From an uncultured Desulfomonile sp. (GTDB lineage: Bacteria > Desulfobacterota > Desulfomonilia > Desulfomonilales > Desulfomonilaceae), in the NCBI GenBank assembly GCA_937915285.1, contig CALDNG010000249.1:1-18478 (forward strand): a stretch of DNA of 18,478 nt, given 5' to 3'. The position numbers were made by a program, and so were the translations under genes. The notes under the pieces are model-generated. The model made no database searches, had not been told where the DNA came from, and saw only the letters and a list, made by a program, of their open reading frames with translations. Below, one piece after another: positions 1-7,410 of this stretch (position 1 is its first letter; the number at the start of each line of letters is the position of its first letter).

Positions 1-122
1 TCCATTCGGTCATCGTGCTCCGTACCAACGATGGGCGTTTTCTGGGTAATCCATTAGATGACGTCCAACTGGCATATCTTAAAGCTTTGGGTTTAAGTCA
101 GGAAATCTTCACGAAAGCATAG
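1..122 (+). CDS. C-terminal fragment of an unrecognised protein (cut by the window edge)
   Basis: An open frame enters from the left edge; the first full codon is at 3 and the TAG stop is at 120-122, leaving 39 residues. The visible end reads LRTNDGRFLGNPLDDVQLAY and then LKALGLSQEIFTKA. The composition looks like a real protein tail, but I cannot assign a family. A transposase C-terminus is one possibility, because repeat-rich non-coding DNA and a tRNA gene follow, but there is no direct evidence. No start, domain or motif can be judged from so short a piece. Confidence 0.45.
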   Translation, partial: HSVIVLRTNDGRFLGNPLDDVQLAYLKALGLSQEIFTKA

Positions 123-201
123 GTGACTGATTGCCACTTTTGTGCCCGGATCAAAAAGATCAACACAAGCCATGTAAAGCTCACACAAAAAAGGCGGAGA
201 G

Positions 202-240
202 AATGAGACCAATCTGACGTATAACTATCAATGTCTCATT
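202..240. repeat. 8-bp perfect inverted repeat with 23-nt loop
   Basis: AATGAGAC (202-209) is matched exactly by GTCTCATT (233-240). It lies 80 bases after the stop of the partial gene. It lacks a following T run on the plus strand, so a terminator role is unproven. Confidence 0.5.
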
Positions 241-283
241 TACAAAAAATACCAGTTCCATCACTCTTGAGGGCTCGGAACGT

Positions 284-303
284 GAGGCTGAAAAAACAGC
301 CTC
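284..303. repeat. Short perfect hairpin GAGGCTG-A6-CAGCCTC
   Basis: There are seven paired bases around a loop of six A. No T run follows on the plus strand; on the minus strand the loop becomes six T. Function unknown. Confidence 0.45.
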
Positions 304-316
304 CAGGAGGGGCCAC

Positions 317-340
317 TTTAGGGACACATTTTAGGACACA
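317..340. repeat. Imperfect tandem repeat TTTAGG(G)ACACA
   Basis: Two copies, TTTAGGGACACA (317-328) and TTTAGGACACA (330-340), differ by one G. The second merges into an interrupted palindrome ACACAC-CT-GTGTGT. The arrangement resembles multiple terminal binding sites of a transposon end, but this is only a resemblance. Confidence 0.4.
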
Positions 341-402
341 CCTGTGTGTATAAACTGCATAAAACGGCGTAATTTCGATACAGGATTATTTGCTCAAAAA
401 TC

Positions 403-436
403 AAAAAAGGGCTACGTTTTTTAACGTAACCCTTTG
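403..436 (-). terminator. Rho-independent terminator of the tRNA-Arg gene
   Basis: On the minus strand a 13-base stem, AAAGGGTTACGTT paired with AACGTAGCCCTTT (one G-U pair), closes a 4-base loop. It is followed by TTTTTTGATTTTT. It begins about 8 bases past the encoded CCA end of the tRNA. On the plus strand the same hairpin has one C-A mismatch, so the minus strand is the better fit. Confidence 0.8.
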
Positions 437-443
437 TTTTTAT

Positions 444-520
<77 letters not shown>

Positions 521-554
521 ATTCCGTTGAAGAAACCTTTGTGCTTGAATGATC

Positions 555-579
555 AAGTATAAACGTCTCTTTTATACTT
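555..579. repeat. 9-bp perfect inverted repeat upstream of tRNA-Arg
   Basis: AAGTATAAA (555-563) and TTTATACTT (571-579) are exact complements around a 7-nt loop. The repeat covers the candidate -10 region of the tRNA promoter on the minus strand, so it could be an operator or simply a symmetric -10 region. Confidence 0.5.
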
Positions 580-597
580 TTAGAATGCTGATGTCAA
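569..597 (-). promoter_or_regulatory. Candidate sigma70 promoter of tRNA-Arg
   Basis: On the minus strand a perfect -35 box TTGACA (597-592) is followed after 17 bases by TAAAAG (574-569), or after 15 by TATAAA (576-571). This would start transcription roughly 45 bases before the mature tRNA 5' end, which is plausible for a leader removed by RNase P. Confidence 0.55.
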
Positions 598-641
598 TAA
601 CACGTTTTCAAATAATGGGAGTTTTTTTCAGGCATGAAGCT

Positions 642-671
642 TTGATAAAAATCCACCATAGTGATAATAAT
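642..671 (+). promoter_or_regulatory. Candidate sigma70 promoter of the glycosyltransferase gene
   Basis: TTGATA (642-647) and AATAAT (666-671) are separated by 18 bases. The start of transcription would fall near 678, some 30 bases before the ATG at 708. Confidence 0.4.
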
Positions 672-707
672 GTCGAATCAGGCAGTAACACTTGACGAAA
701 GGCTCAT

Positions 708-2393
708 ATGCGGCCATCGCACATATATCTGGTTTCATTGTGTCTGATCTGGATAGTGTCAGCAGTCATTGTAAATCCATCAGGCGAATTCATGGTGAAT
801 GATGATTATGCTTTTGTAAGCAGTCTTGAGAAACTCATGACAGAGGGGAAACTGGGATCCACGGGAAAAGGTCCAGCCCATGCGTCCGGAGGTCCTTCGT
901 TGGTGACTCATCTTGCATGGGGGTGGGCATTCACCAAGGTTTTCGGATATTCCCTAACCAGCTTGAGGCTTTCAATCTGTTTTTTAGGTCTGATGGGCGT
1001 AATTGGCTTGTTCCTGATACTGCGGTCCATTCAGGCGCCTGATTGGCTCAGTTTTTTGGCCTCACTCACCCTGATGTTCAATCCTCTGTACTTCTCACAG
1101 TCTTTCACATTCATGACAGACATCACCTTCGTGACACTCATCATATTCTCGGTTTACTTTCTAAACCTGGGGATAGAGCGTGAATCGACAGCTCTTGTAA
1201 TAACAGGACTGATCCTTTCCCTAGCCGGTATGCTGACCCGTCAACTGGCGCTGGTAATTCCAGTGGCGTTCGCAATAGCCGTCCTTATAACTGCTGGCGG
1301 AAAAAAGTTTGGACGAATTCGATGCCTGTCGCTTACATTCATCTTTGTAATAATACCCTGGCTTGGGTTTGAGTGGTTCCTTTCCTTCATTGGAAGTTCT
1401 CCGATAACAAAACATGAGAAACTCCATGACCTTTTCTCTTATCCCTTTCTCAAGGGTTTTCCTGATTATCCGATATTTGTGCTGGGGCAATTCTCCCAGA
1501 GTGTCCTCGGATACACCGCCTTTCTGATTTCACCGGTCATTGCCCTAAGGCTCCGGGAATTTTCAGGCTCGAAACCTTTCACGATTTTTCTCATTACGAT
1601 AACAGGCCTTTCCGTTGTTCTGGAAGTAGGCATTGCGACCGGCCTGATAGCCCCTCCGATACTGTTATCCAGGAATGTGATCTACAACTTCGGCATAGGT
1701 CCTGTCTTGCTAAAGGATTCATACATTTTGGGGATAAACCGGACATGGACCATGTCCCCTATGGTTTTTTACTTCATCGTGTGGTGGACAATACTGTGTC
1801 TTGGCATTGTCCTGATAAAACTTTTCGAGTTTGGGGCAGTCCTGTTTGGGTCTCTCAAATCGAGGTCATTTCCAGACGTCAGGTTTTTGTCTGTCCTTAC
1901 TATTCTTGCGACGGGCGGATATTCTTTTCTGGTCATTCTGACAGATCTTCACGATAGATATGTCATTCCGATTTCTGCGCTCATGCTCATCTGGATATGT
2001 TCGAGCGATCTTCGCTCCAGACAATATGTTTATTCCTGGAAGTTTAGGGCCTTGGCATCAATTCCGCTGGTGTTCATGATGGTGTTCTCGGTCCTGGGGA
2101 CCCGCGATTTCATGGAGATTAGACGCACAGTGTCAAAGGCTAATTACTTCCTTGTCAGCCATCTGAAAGTCAAGCCCTGTGATTTTGACGGAGGATTCGA
2201 ATTCAACGGTTACAATTGTTATGACACGGAGCATAGGGTCGGCAGTGGTCAGAGTTGGTGGTGGGTAAAAAATGAAAAATACATTGTCACACTAGGCAGT
2301 CTTGCAGGTCATGAAACAGTCGCGGAATTTCCTTTCGAACGGATGCTTGGGCCAAATGGTAAGGTCCACATACTCAAACCTGCCAGGAACTGA
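708..2393 (+). CDS. GT-C fold membrane glycosyltransferase (GT39/ArnT-like)
   Basis: This 561-residue integral membrane protein has a first membrane segment at about 5-22, many further hydrophobic segments to about residue 475, and a soluble C-terminal end. The loop after the first segment carries NDD (31-33), the position of the catalytic acidic residue in ArnT/PMT-type enzymes. The stretch FNPLYFSQSFTFMTDITF resembles the second conserved region of that fold. Such enzymes move a sugar from a polyprenyl-phosphate donor onto lipid A, protein or glycan on the outer face of the inner membrane; the acceptor here is unknown. The ATG at 708 is preceded by GAAAGG five bases upstream. The gene converges on an O-antigen ligase-like gene, which supports a role in surface glycans. 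Confidence 0.72.
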   Translation: MRPSHIYLVSLCLIWIVSAVIVNPSGEFMVNDDYAFVSSLEKLMTEGKLGSTGKGPAHASGGPSLVTHLAWGWAFTKVFGYSLTSLRLSICFLGLMGVIGLFLILRSIQAPDWLSFLASLTLMFNPLYFSQSFTFMTDITFVTLIIFSVYFLNLGIERESTALVITGLILSLAGMLTRQLALVIPVAFAIAVLITAGGKKFGRIRCLSLTFIFVIIPWLGFEWFLSFIGSSPITKHEKLHDLFSYPFLKGFPDYPIFVLGQFSQSVLGYTAFLISPVIALRLREFSGSKPFTIFLITITGLSVVLEVGIATGLIAPPILLSRNVIYNFGIGPVLLKDSYILGINRTWTMSPMVFYFIVWWTILCLGIVLIKLFEFGAVLFGSLKSRSFPDVRFLSVLTILATGGYSFLVILTDLHDRYVIPISALMLIWICSSDLRSRQYVYSWKFRALASIPLVFMMVFSVLGTRDFMEIRRTVSKANYFLVSHLKVKPCDFDGGFEFNGYNCYDTEHRVGSGQSWWWVKNEKYIVTLGSLAGHETVAEFPFERMLGPNGKVHILKPARN

Positions 2394-2460
2394 CAAATTC
2401 AATTATGACGAAATAATAGTTGTGTGTGAGTGATCAAATTCGTCGATATTTCCCGATCAG

Positions 2461-3690
2461 TCATACATTCTGTTCGTCCATAAATGCCATGCCCAGCATT
2501 ATGTGGAAAAACCAGCTAATCTGTGGATGGTATATTCCATCGAATATCTGAAACTGTATAACCATAGCCAAGGCGGGGAGAAATAGCGCCAGTGGGTGAG
2601 GATAGAAGGAGCCCTCGTCAGCTTTGACCAGCTTGAACATCCTGAACAGAACAAAACCCACGGCCACGAAATAAATGAAAGAGAACGGCAGTCCGAATTC
2701 AGCTATCAGGGTAAGTGGCAAATTCTCCGATGTGATGACTGTTCTGGTCATACGGAAGAATCTTTCATTGGTGACAAACGGATATTTTACCTCGTAATCC
2801 TCTAGTAGCGCCGTTCTAGGCGCAAATGGTCCGATCCCGAAGAATGGATGCCGCATGGCAATGTGGGCAGAGAAGAATATGTTTTCAATCCTGTAGGCGA
2901 CCGATTGGCTTTCTTTCGGCAGATCGTTGACAATAACCGATGAGAATATGGCCACAAGAATCGTACACCCTGCCAGAGCAGCCACGAGAATTTTCCTTAT
3001 CTTCGTTACTTTCCACAAGAAGAGCATGCCTACGAGAAAAACAATTATAGGTATGACCGGTCCAGTGGAAACTCCGCCCCATACAAGGTTGGCCAAAAGG
3101 GTTATGTATCCAATGACTAAGGTCACCGCTCCGATGATGAAACCGGTTTGTCCGGCAGAAGCTATCAATGCGATCGGAGCAAACGACAAGACGATGACCC
3201 TTGAGCTTATGGCGTGATAGCCTACATCCATGAATCTGTAACCCAATCCTGTGAGTTGCAGCCCCAGGAAAAAAAGGAAACAGGAACCCAGCATAAGGCC
3301 AAGACACAGATAAACGAACCCTTTCCTGATCTCCACCGATTTGAGGAGCAGCCTCGCGCACCAATAGCCGCCCAAAGAGGAGGACATGATCACAAAGGCC
3401 CTCCATCCTGAAGATGCGGGAGTAACGCTCAAAAAAGCGCTTCCTGACGCAAACAACACCAGTGCGACAGAAACAGCCACTTCCCACGACCTTATTTTTA
3501 TACCTGCTCTTGGAACAAGGAATAATGCAGCGAGAAACGAAAAAAAACAGAGCATTCCTGAGAACACGTTTGCACGCTCCCCCGGAACCAAAACCACATA
3601 AGGCGACAGAAAAGTTAGCTGGATGGAGGTGACAACAAAAATGGCCGATGCAATATAAAATTTATAACGCGACGTTTTTGATACTGTCAA
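2461..3690 (-). CDS. O-antigen ligase/polymerase-like membrane protein (WaaL/Wzy_C type)
   Basis: This is a 409-residue polytopic membrane protein with about ten to twelve hydrophobic segments. The family mark is residues 267-289, RIENIFFSAHIAMRHPFFGI followed by GPF, the periplasmic motif with a conserved Arg and HPxxGxG typical of O-antigen ligases and related polymerases. It is followed by SENLPLTLIAEFGLP (321-335) and a hydrophobic C-terminus. Ligases transfer undecaprenyl-linked polysaccharide to lipid A-core; related members polymerise repeats or glycosylate pilin, and these cannot be separated by sequence alone. The start is TTG at 3690, supported by GGGGAG 7 bases upstream on the minus strand; the next in-frame ATG is at residue 46 and would remove a membrane segment. 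No other polysaccharide genes are visible beyond the convergent glycosyltransferase. Confidence 0.78.
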   Translation of the reverse strand: MTVSKTSRYKFYIASAIFVVTSIQLTFLSPYVVLVPGERANVFSGMLCFFSFLAALFLVPRAGIKIRSWEVAVSVALVLFASGSAFLSVTPASSGWRAFVIMSSSLGGYWCARLLLKSVEIRKGFVYLCLGLMLGSCFLFFLGLQLTGLGYRFMDVGYHAISSRVIVLSFAPIALIASAGQTGFIIGAVTLVIGYITLLANLVWGGVSTGPVIPIIVFLVGMLFLWKVTKIRKILVAALAGCTILVAIFSSVIVNDLPKESQSVAYRIENIFFSAHIAMRHPFFGIGPFAPRTALLEDYEVKYPFVTNERFFRMTRTVITSENLPLTLIAEFGLPFSFIYFVAVGFVLFRMFKLVKADEGSFYPHPLALFLPALAMVIQFQIFDGIYHPQISWFFHIMLGMAFMDEQNV

Positions 3691-3713
3691 AGGGGTCTCC
3701 CCGTGAAATTACA

Positions 3714-3729
3714 CACGTACCCGTACGTG
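3714..3729. repeat. Perfect interrupted palindrome CACGTAC-CC-GTACGTG
   Basis: The 7-bp arms at 3714-3720 and 3723-3729 are exact complements around CC. It lies 24 bases upstream of the TTG start of the ligase-like gene, inside its presumed 5' untranslated region. It looks like a dimeric regulator site, but no regulator can be named. Confidence 0.5.
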
Positions 3730-3783
3730 AATGCGCCCGATTTGTTTGAAGCCCCTTGCGTTAACTGTCTGAGAGCATTCCGG

Positions 3784-3812
3784 ACTGTATATAATGGAAT
3801 TATAGTTGTCAA
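3784..3812 (-). promoter_or_regulatory. Candidate promoter of the ligase-like gene
   Basis: On the minus strand TTGACA (3812-3807) is followed by TATACA after 15 bases (3791-3786) or TACAGT after 17 (3789-3784). Transcription would begin near 3778, giving a leader of about 90 bases that contains the palindrome at 3714-3729. Confidence 0.4.
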
Positions 3813-3886
3813 CCTCATAAAAACGGCTTTTGGGCAAGATATGTATCGTCAACATCGGCGCCTCGGTTCCATGCGATCGGGCTTCG

Positions 3887-3915
3887 TTGACACCCAAGCG
3901 CAGCATTGATATAAA
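3887..3915 (+). promoter_or_regulatory. Strong sigma70-type promoter of the coaBC operon
   Basis: Consensus TTGACA (3887-3892) lies 17 bases before TATAAA (3910-3915). A start near 3922 gives a leader of about 88 bases before coaBC. It is the best promoter for the plus-strand run that follows. Confidence 0.75.
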
Positions 3916-3929
3916 ATTGTAATATCAAT
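3905..3929. repeat. 8-bp inverted repeat over the coaBC -10 and start site (operator candidate)
   Basis: ATTGATAT (3905-3912) and ATATCAAT (3922-3929) are exact complements around a 9-base spacer. The left arm overlaps the -10 box and the right arm the predicted transcription start, a typical repressor position. Confidence 0.45.
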
Positions 3930-4009
3930 CAGTGTTTGTTTTAATATCCTCTCCGCTGCCGGTTGGATCAAATAAGATGGAAGGTGGCTGATCCCTGGAG
4001 GAAGAATTT

Positions 4010-5203
4010 ATGGGTAATTCGGTATTGCTGGGGGTAACCGGAGGCATAGCGGCATACAAGATCCCTGCGCTGGTGCGCTTGCTGACTTCTGCGGGGATGG
4101 ATGTAAATGTGGTTATGACCCGGAATTCGACGAATTTCGTTACTCCATTGACGCTGGCCACCCTCAGTGGAAACAGGGTATGTCTGGATATGTGGACTAA
4201 TCCCGATAGACCTTCGGTGGAACATATCGAGTTGGCGGACAAGGCCGACATCGCAGTGATAGCGCCGGCAACGGCAAACTTTATAGGAAAGATGGCAAAT
4301 GGAATAGCCGATGATATGCTCTCAACAGTAATTCTGGCCCTGAAGAGTCCAATAATAGTATGTCCATCAATGAACGTTAACATGTTCGAAAATGTAGTGG
4401 TTCAACAAAACATCAATAAACTTGGAGAGATGGGATGCCTGGTGATGTCTCCGGACTCGGGTTATCTCGCCTGTGGATGGACTGGGCCCGGGCGCATGCC
4501 TGAACCTGAAGAAATTTTTGTCGAGATCCAATCGGCGCTCACGAAAAAAGACCTATCTGGCCTCAGGATTCTGGTTACAGCGGGCCCCACTCAGGAGCCT
4601 CTTGATCCTGTGCGTTTCATCACCAACAAATCATCGGGCAAGATGGGAGTGTCAATTGCGCGTAGGGCTTTGTTCAGGGGCGCAAGCGTGGACCTGGTTT
4701 CAGGTCCGATCAGTGTGGAGCCTCCACGAGGAGTTAATCAAGTCAAGGTAAAAACAGCTTCCGAGATGATGGACAGGGTGCTGGAACTGGCGCCGTATTG
4801 CGATATAATTATCAAGGCGGCTGCAGTGGCTGATTTTTCGTGCGAAAACATGAGTGATTCCAAGATAAAGAAAGACAGTTTTGATGGCATACTCAAGTTG
4901 AGGCGCAACCCTGACATATTGAAGGAACTTGGTCAGAGAAAGAGGTCCGGGCAGATACTGGCCGGCTTTGCCGCAGAGACCGCTAATGCTGTTGAAAATG
5001 CCCAATCCAAGCTAAACTCCAAGAATCTGGATGTTATAGTTGTTAATGATGTCACGCAGCCAGGAGCGGGCTTTGACTGTGATACCAACATAGTTAAACT
5101 TATTTTTAAGACCGGTCGTCAGATGGATCTGGAGCTGATGTCAAAAGAGGAAGTCGCCGACCAGATATTGAACGAATGTCTTGGACTTTTGAAAAAAGCT
5201 TGA
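4010..5203 (+). CDS. coaBC: Bifunctional phosphopantothenoylcysteine decarboxylase / phosphopantothenate-cysteine ligase
   Basis: CoaBC carries out two steps of coenzyme A synthesis in the cytoplasm: CTP-dependent joining of cysteine to 4'-phosphopantothenate, then FMN-dependent decarboxylation to 4'-phosphopantetheine. At 397 residues it is full length. The N-terminal CoaC flavoprotein half shows VTGGIAAYK (9-17), the catalytic His72 in HIELADKAD, the PSMNVNM substrate motif (119-125) and Cys155 in the flap ACGWTGPGRM. The C-terminal CoaB half begins near 184 with LRILVTAGPTQEPLDPVR and contains NKSSGKMG (206-213), AAAVADF (270-276), KIKK (285-288), NPDIL and GFAAET (319-324). The ATG at 4010 follows a strong GGAGGAAG. 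It heads a run of six plus-strand genes behind a strong promoter. Confidence 0.96.
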   Translation: MGNSVLLGVTGGIAAYKIPALVRLLTSAGMDVNVVMTRNSTNFVTPLTLATLSGNRVCLDMWTNPDRPSVEHIELADKADIAVIAPATANFIGKMANGIADDMLSTVILALKSPIIVCPSMNVNMFENVVVQQNINKLGEMGCLVMSPDSGYLACGWTGPGRMPEPEEIFVEIQSALTKKDLSGLRILVTAGPTQEPLDPVRFITNKSSGKMGVSIARRALFRGASVDLVSGPISVEPPRGVNQVKVKTASEMMDRVLELAPYCDIIIKAAAVADFSCENMSDSKIKKDSFDGILKLRRNPDILKELGQRKRSGQILAGFAAETANAVENAQSKLNSKNLDVIVVNDVTQPGAGFDCDTNIVKLIFKTGRQMDLELMSKEEVADQILNECLGLLKKA

Positions 5204-5252
5204 TTCAGATGACATCGCTTCGATTGAAGAGAAACGGACTCATGTAGAATAT

Positions 5253-6005
5253 ATGCCCAATGAGATTGAAGACACCCTTAACGCACTGAGGAGCTATGTC
5301 CAGGCCCAGATAGACGCGGGCTTGAGATACACGTTTGCGCCTCAAATTACGGTGGATTCCAGGGCCTTGGAGGACGGGCGCTCCGGCGCCAAGGCTGAAA
5401 TGACTCTCCAGGAGGATGGATTGGCTTACGGGCTAGAAAAGATACGTCAGGAAATGGGGGACTGCCAGAGGTGCAAGTTACACTCTACGAGAACCAACAT
5501 TGTGTTTGGTGAGGGTAATCCTCAAGCCCGCCTGATGTTCATTGGAGAGGGGCCAGGGAGAGACGAGGATATTGAAGGACGACCCTTCGTGGGGAGGGCA
5601 GGTCAGTTATTGACAAAAATGATCGCTGCCATGGGCCTGGAAAGATCAGATGTTTTCATAGCCAACATAGTGAAGTGTCGCCCACCTCAAAACCGTGATC
5701 CGGAGTCCGATGAAGTTGAGAATTGCATAAAGTTCCTTGAAGCGCAGATATTGGCGATACAGCCGGAGGCCATCGTGACCCTCGGAAGGGTCGCACTCAA
5801 GGCCCTACTAGGATTCCAGGGACCCATGGGTAGCTTTCGCGGCAAATTTTACGAGCGAAACGGAATCCCTGTTATGCCGACTTTCCATCCGTCTTTTCTA
5901 TTAAGACAGGGGCCCAATGACAGAAAATACAAGAGCTTGGCATGGGACGACCTCAAACAGGTCATGTCCCTGCTGAACCTTCCATTGAATCGCGGAGGGG
6001 ATTGA
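5253..6005 (+). CDS. Family 4 uracil-DNA glycosylase (4Fe-4S)
   Basis: This enzyme removes uracil arising from cytosine deamination in DNA, opening base excision repair. The 250-residue protein has an N-terminal extension of about 65 residues before the catalytic domain. Cluster ligands are visible as Cys71 and Cys74 (CQRC), Cys142 (KCRPPQNR) and Cys158 (ENC). Motif A is GEGPGRDEDIEGRPFVGRAG (98-117) and the motif 2 loop is HPSFLLR (212-218), both typical of family 4 enzymes, although motif A begins GEGPG rather than the more common GEAPG. The ATG at 5253 lacks a clear ribosome site and may rely on coupling to coaBC, which ends 49 bases earlier. The stop falls 2 bases before the nfeD start. 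Confidence 0.92.
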   Translation: MPNEIEDTLNALRSYVQAQIDAGLRYTFAPQITVDSRALEDGRSGAKAEMTLQEDGLAYGLEKIRQEMGDCQRCKLHSTRTNIVFGEGNPQARLMFIGEGPGRDEDIEGRPFVGRAGQLLTKMIAAMGLERSDVFIANIVKCRPPQNRDPESDEVENCIKFLEAQILAIQPEAIVTLGRVALKALLGFQGPMGSFRGKFYERNGIPVMPTFHPSFLLRQGPNDRKYKSLAWDDLKQVMSLLNLPLNRGGD

Positions 6006-6007
6006 GA

Positions 6008-7330
6008 ATGAAAAATATCCGACTGTTCGTCTATGCTGCCTTTATAATTATCGGCGTGGTTATTGGGATCCAGTCGCAGATTTCGAACCCACAGGCCCAG
6101 TCACAGCCGGAAAAACCTCTGGTTTTCCTGCTTGAGGTTGATGGGACCATAAATCCGGCGCTTGCGGATTACATAGTCAAGGGGATAGAAACGGCTGAAA
6201 AGAGGAACGCAGCCGCTGTGATCATTCGCATGGACACGCCGGGTGGAATGGTGACCACCACCAAAACGATCATAAAGGAGATGATTAACGCTAAGCTGCC
6301 GGTAGCGGTATATGTTGCGCCGAGTGGTTCGTCGGCTTCATCAGCGGGCGCCCTGATAACGGTTTGCGCGGATGTGGCGGCCATGGCCCCGGGGACAAAC
6401 ATCGGGGCGGCTCATCCTGTCGGTGGAGGCGGTCAGGAGATCGATTCAGCCATGTCTGAGAAGATAATCAACGATTTGACCGCTTATATCAGGGGAATCG
6501 TCACCCGAAAGGCACGCAATGCCGACTGGGCTGAGAAGGCTATCAGAGAAAGCGTCTCCATAACGTCAAAGGAAGCTCTCAACCTCAAGGTCATTGACCT
6601 GGTGGCAGAATCCATTCCTGATCTGCTAAATCAGATGGATGGGATGAAGGTTTCAAAGGAAAACAGGGAATATACCTTGAAGACTGCTGGGGCCAGTGTG
6701 GAGAGAGTAGTCCCGGGTCTGCGATTCAAGATTCTGGACGCCGTTGCCAACCCGAACGTTGCCTACATCCTCATGATGATTGGCGGTGTCGGCATAATGA
6801 TGGAGCTTTATAATCCCGGATTGATATTCCCTGGCGTAGCAGGCGGAATTTGTCTTCTGCTATCATTCTTTGCGCTTCAGGTATTGCCGGTCAATTATGT
6901 CGGTATACTTCTGATTCTGCTATCAGTTGTGCTGTTTATCCTGGAATTGAAAGTGCAATCATTCGGGATGCTTTCCGTTGGGGCGATAATAAGTCTGACC
7001 CTCGGGTCAGTGATGCTATTTGAGACCGGGGAGCTGGCGATGCGGGTCTCTTGGGCGGTGATCATACCTACGGTGGCGGCAGTCTCATCATTTTTCATAT
7101 TTGCCCTGGGTCTCGTGGTCAAGGCGTGGATGGGAAAACCGAGGACAGGAAAGCAGGGGCTTTTGGGGGAACACGGCGTGGCCCTGACCGACATTGACAG
7201 GGAGGGCAAGATTTCGCTTCACGGTGAATACTGGAATGCTCATTCTGATGCGTTCATCCCAAAGGGGGCTCGTGTAAGGGTGTTGAGGGTGGATGATCTG
7301 AGCGTTCTGGTTACGAACGATCCAATTTAA
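6008..7330 (+). CDS. nfeD: NfeD-type membrane-bound ClpP-class serine protease
   Basis: This 440-residue long-form NfeD protein has an N-terminal signal or anchor segment (about 5-22). A ClpP/crotonase-fold protease domain (about 37-205) follows, with DTPGG (76-80) and [20 protein letters not shown] holding the nucleophile Ser (probably Ser112 before Ala-Gly). Next come [14 protein letters not shown], four to five membrane segments (about 250-372), and a C-terminal OB-fold NfeD domain (about 383-440). In characterised archaeal members a Ser/Lys dyad cleaves hydrophobic regions of the partner slipin. The helix expected to hold the Lys reads [13 protein letters not shown], so the Lys is not obvious. 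I chose ATG 6008 because GGAGGGG lies 7 bases upstream; an in-frame start at 5942 would run inside the glycosylase gene. The partner slipin follows directly. Confidence 0.92.
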   Translation: MKNIRLFVYAAFIIIGVVIGIQSQISNPQAQSQPEKPLVFLLEVDGTINPALADYIVKGIETAEKRNAAAVIIRMDTPGGMVTTTKTIIKEMINAKLPVAVYVAPSGSSASSAGALITVCADVAAMAPGTNIGAAHPVGGGGQEIDSAMSEKIINDLTAYIRGIVTRKARNADWAEKAIRESVSITSKEALNLKVIDLVAESIPDLLNQMDGMKVSKENREYTLKTAGASVERVVPGLRFKILDAVANPNVAYILMMIGGVGIMMELYNPGLIFPGVAGGICLLLSFFALQVLPVNYVGILLILLSVVLFILELKVQSFGMLSVGAIISLTLGSVMLFETGELAMRVSWAVIIPTVAAVSSFFIFALGLVVKAWMGKPRTGKQGLLGEHGVALTDIDREGKISLHGEYWNAHSDAFIPKGARVRVLRVDDLSVLVTNDPI

Positions 7331-7410
7331 AGCTTGGTTCGATAAAGAATAGGCACAATTTTCGATGGCGTTGCCGACTTTGGATAACCATTAAACCAGG
7401 AGGGATATTG

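Larger units (their letters stand above)
123..443. other. Non-coding, repeat-bearing stretch between a gene fragment and tRNA-Arg
   Basis: I see no credible gene here. It holds an 8-bp inverted repeat (AATGAGAC at 202-209, GTCTCATT at 233-240), a 7-bp hairpin (GAGGCTG 284-290, CAGCCTC 297-303, loop of six A), an imperfect direct repeat (TTTAGGGACACA at 317-328 and TTTAGGACACA at 330-340) running into a small palindrome (ACACAC CT GTGTGT), and the tRNA terminator at about 403-435. Clustered short repeats of this kind are common at mobile-element ends, but no element could be identified. Confidence 0.6.
3691..4009. other. Divergent regulatory region between the ligase-like gene and coaBC
   Basis: This 319-base gap contains no credible gene; open frames of about 65 codons on both strands overlap each other and show no family resemblance. 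It does hold a minus-strand promoter candidate, a strong plus-strand promoter, and two perfect inverted repeats (3714-3729 and 3905-3929). Confidence 0.6.

Noticed and set aside
2394..2460. Terminator between the two convergent membrane-protein genes
   Set aside because: Only a 5-bp AT-only inverted repeat is present, too weak to call.
2885..3487. 200-codon minus-strand frame within the ligase-like gene
   Set aside because: It is a shifted frame of the ligase-like gene, rich in Arg, His and Cys, with no membrane or family features.
3703..3909. Overlapping 65-68 codon frames on both strands upstream of coaBC
   Set aside because: They mirror each other, lack ribosome sites and lie across the promoters and inverted repeats of this gap.
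5942..6007. In-frame upstream extension of nfeD starting inside the glycosylase gene
   Set aside because: The first 22 residues would be an out-of-frame reading of the uracil-DNA glycosylase end; ATG 6008 has a strong ribosome site and begins a sensible signal or anchor segment.
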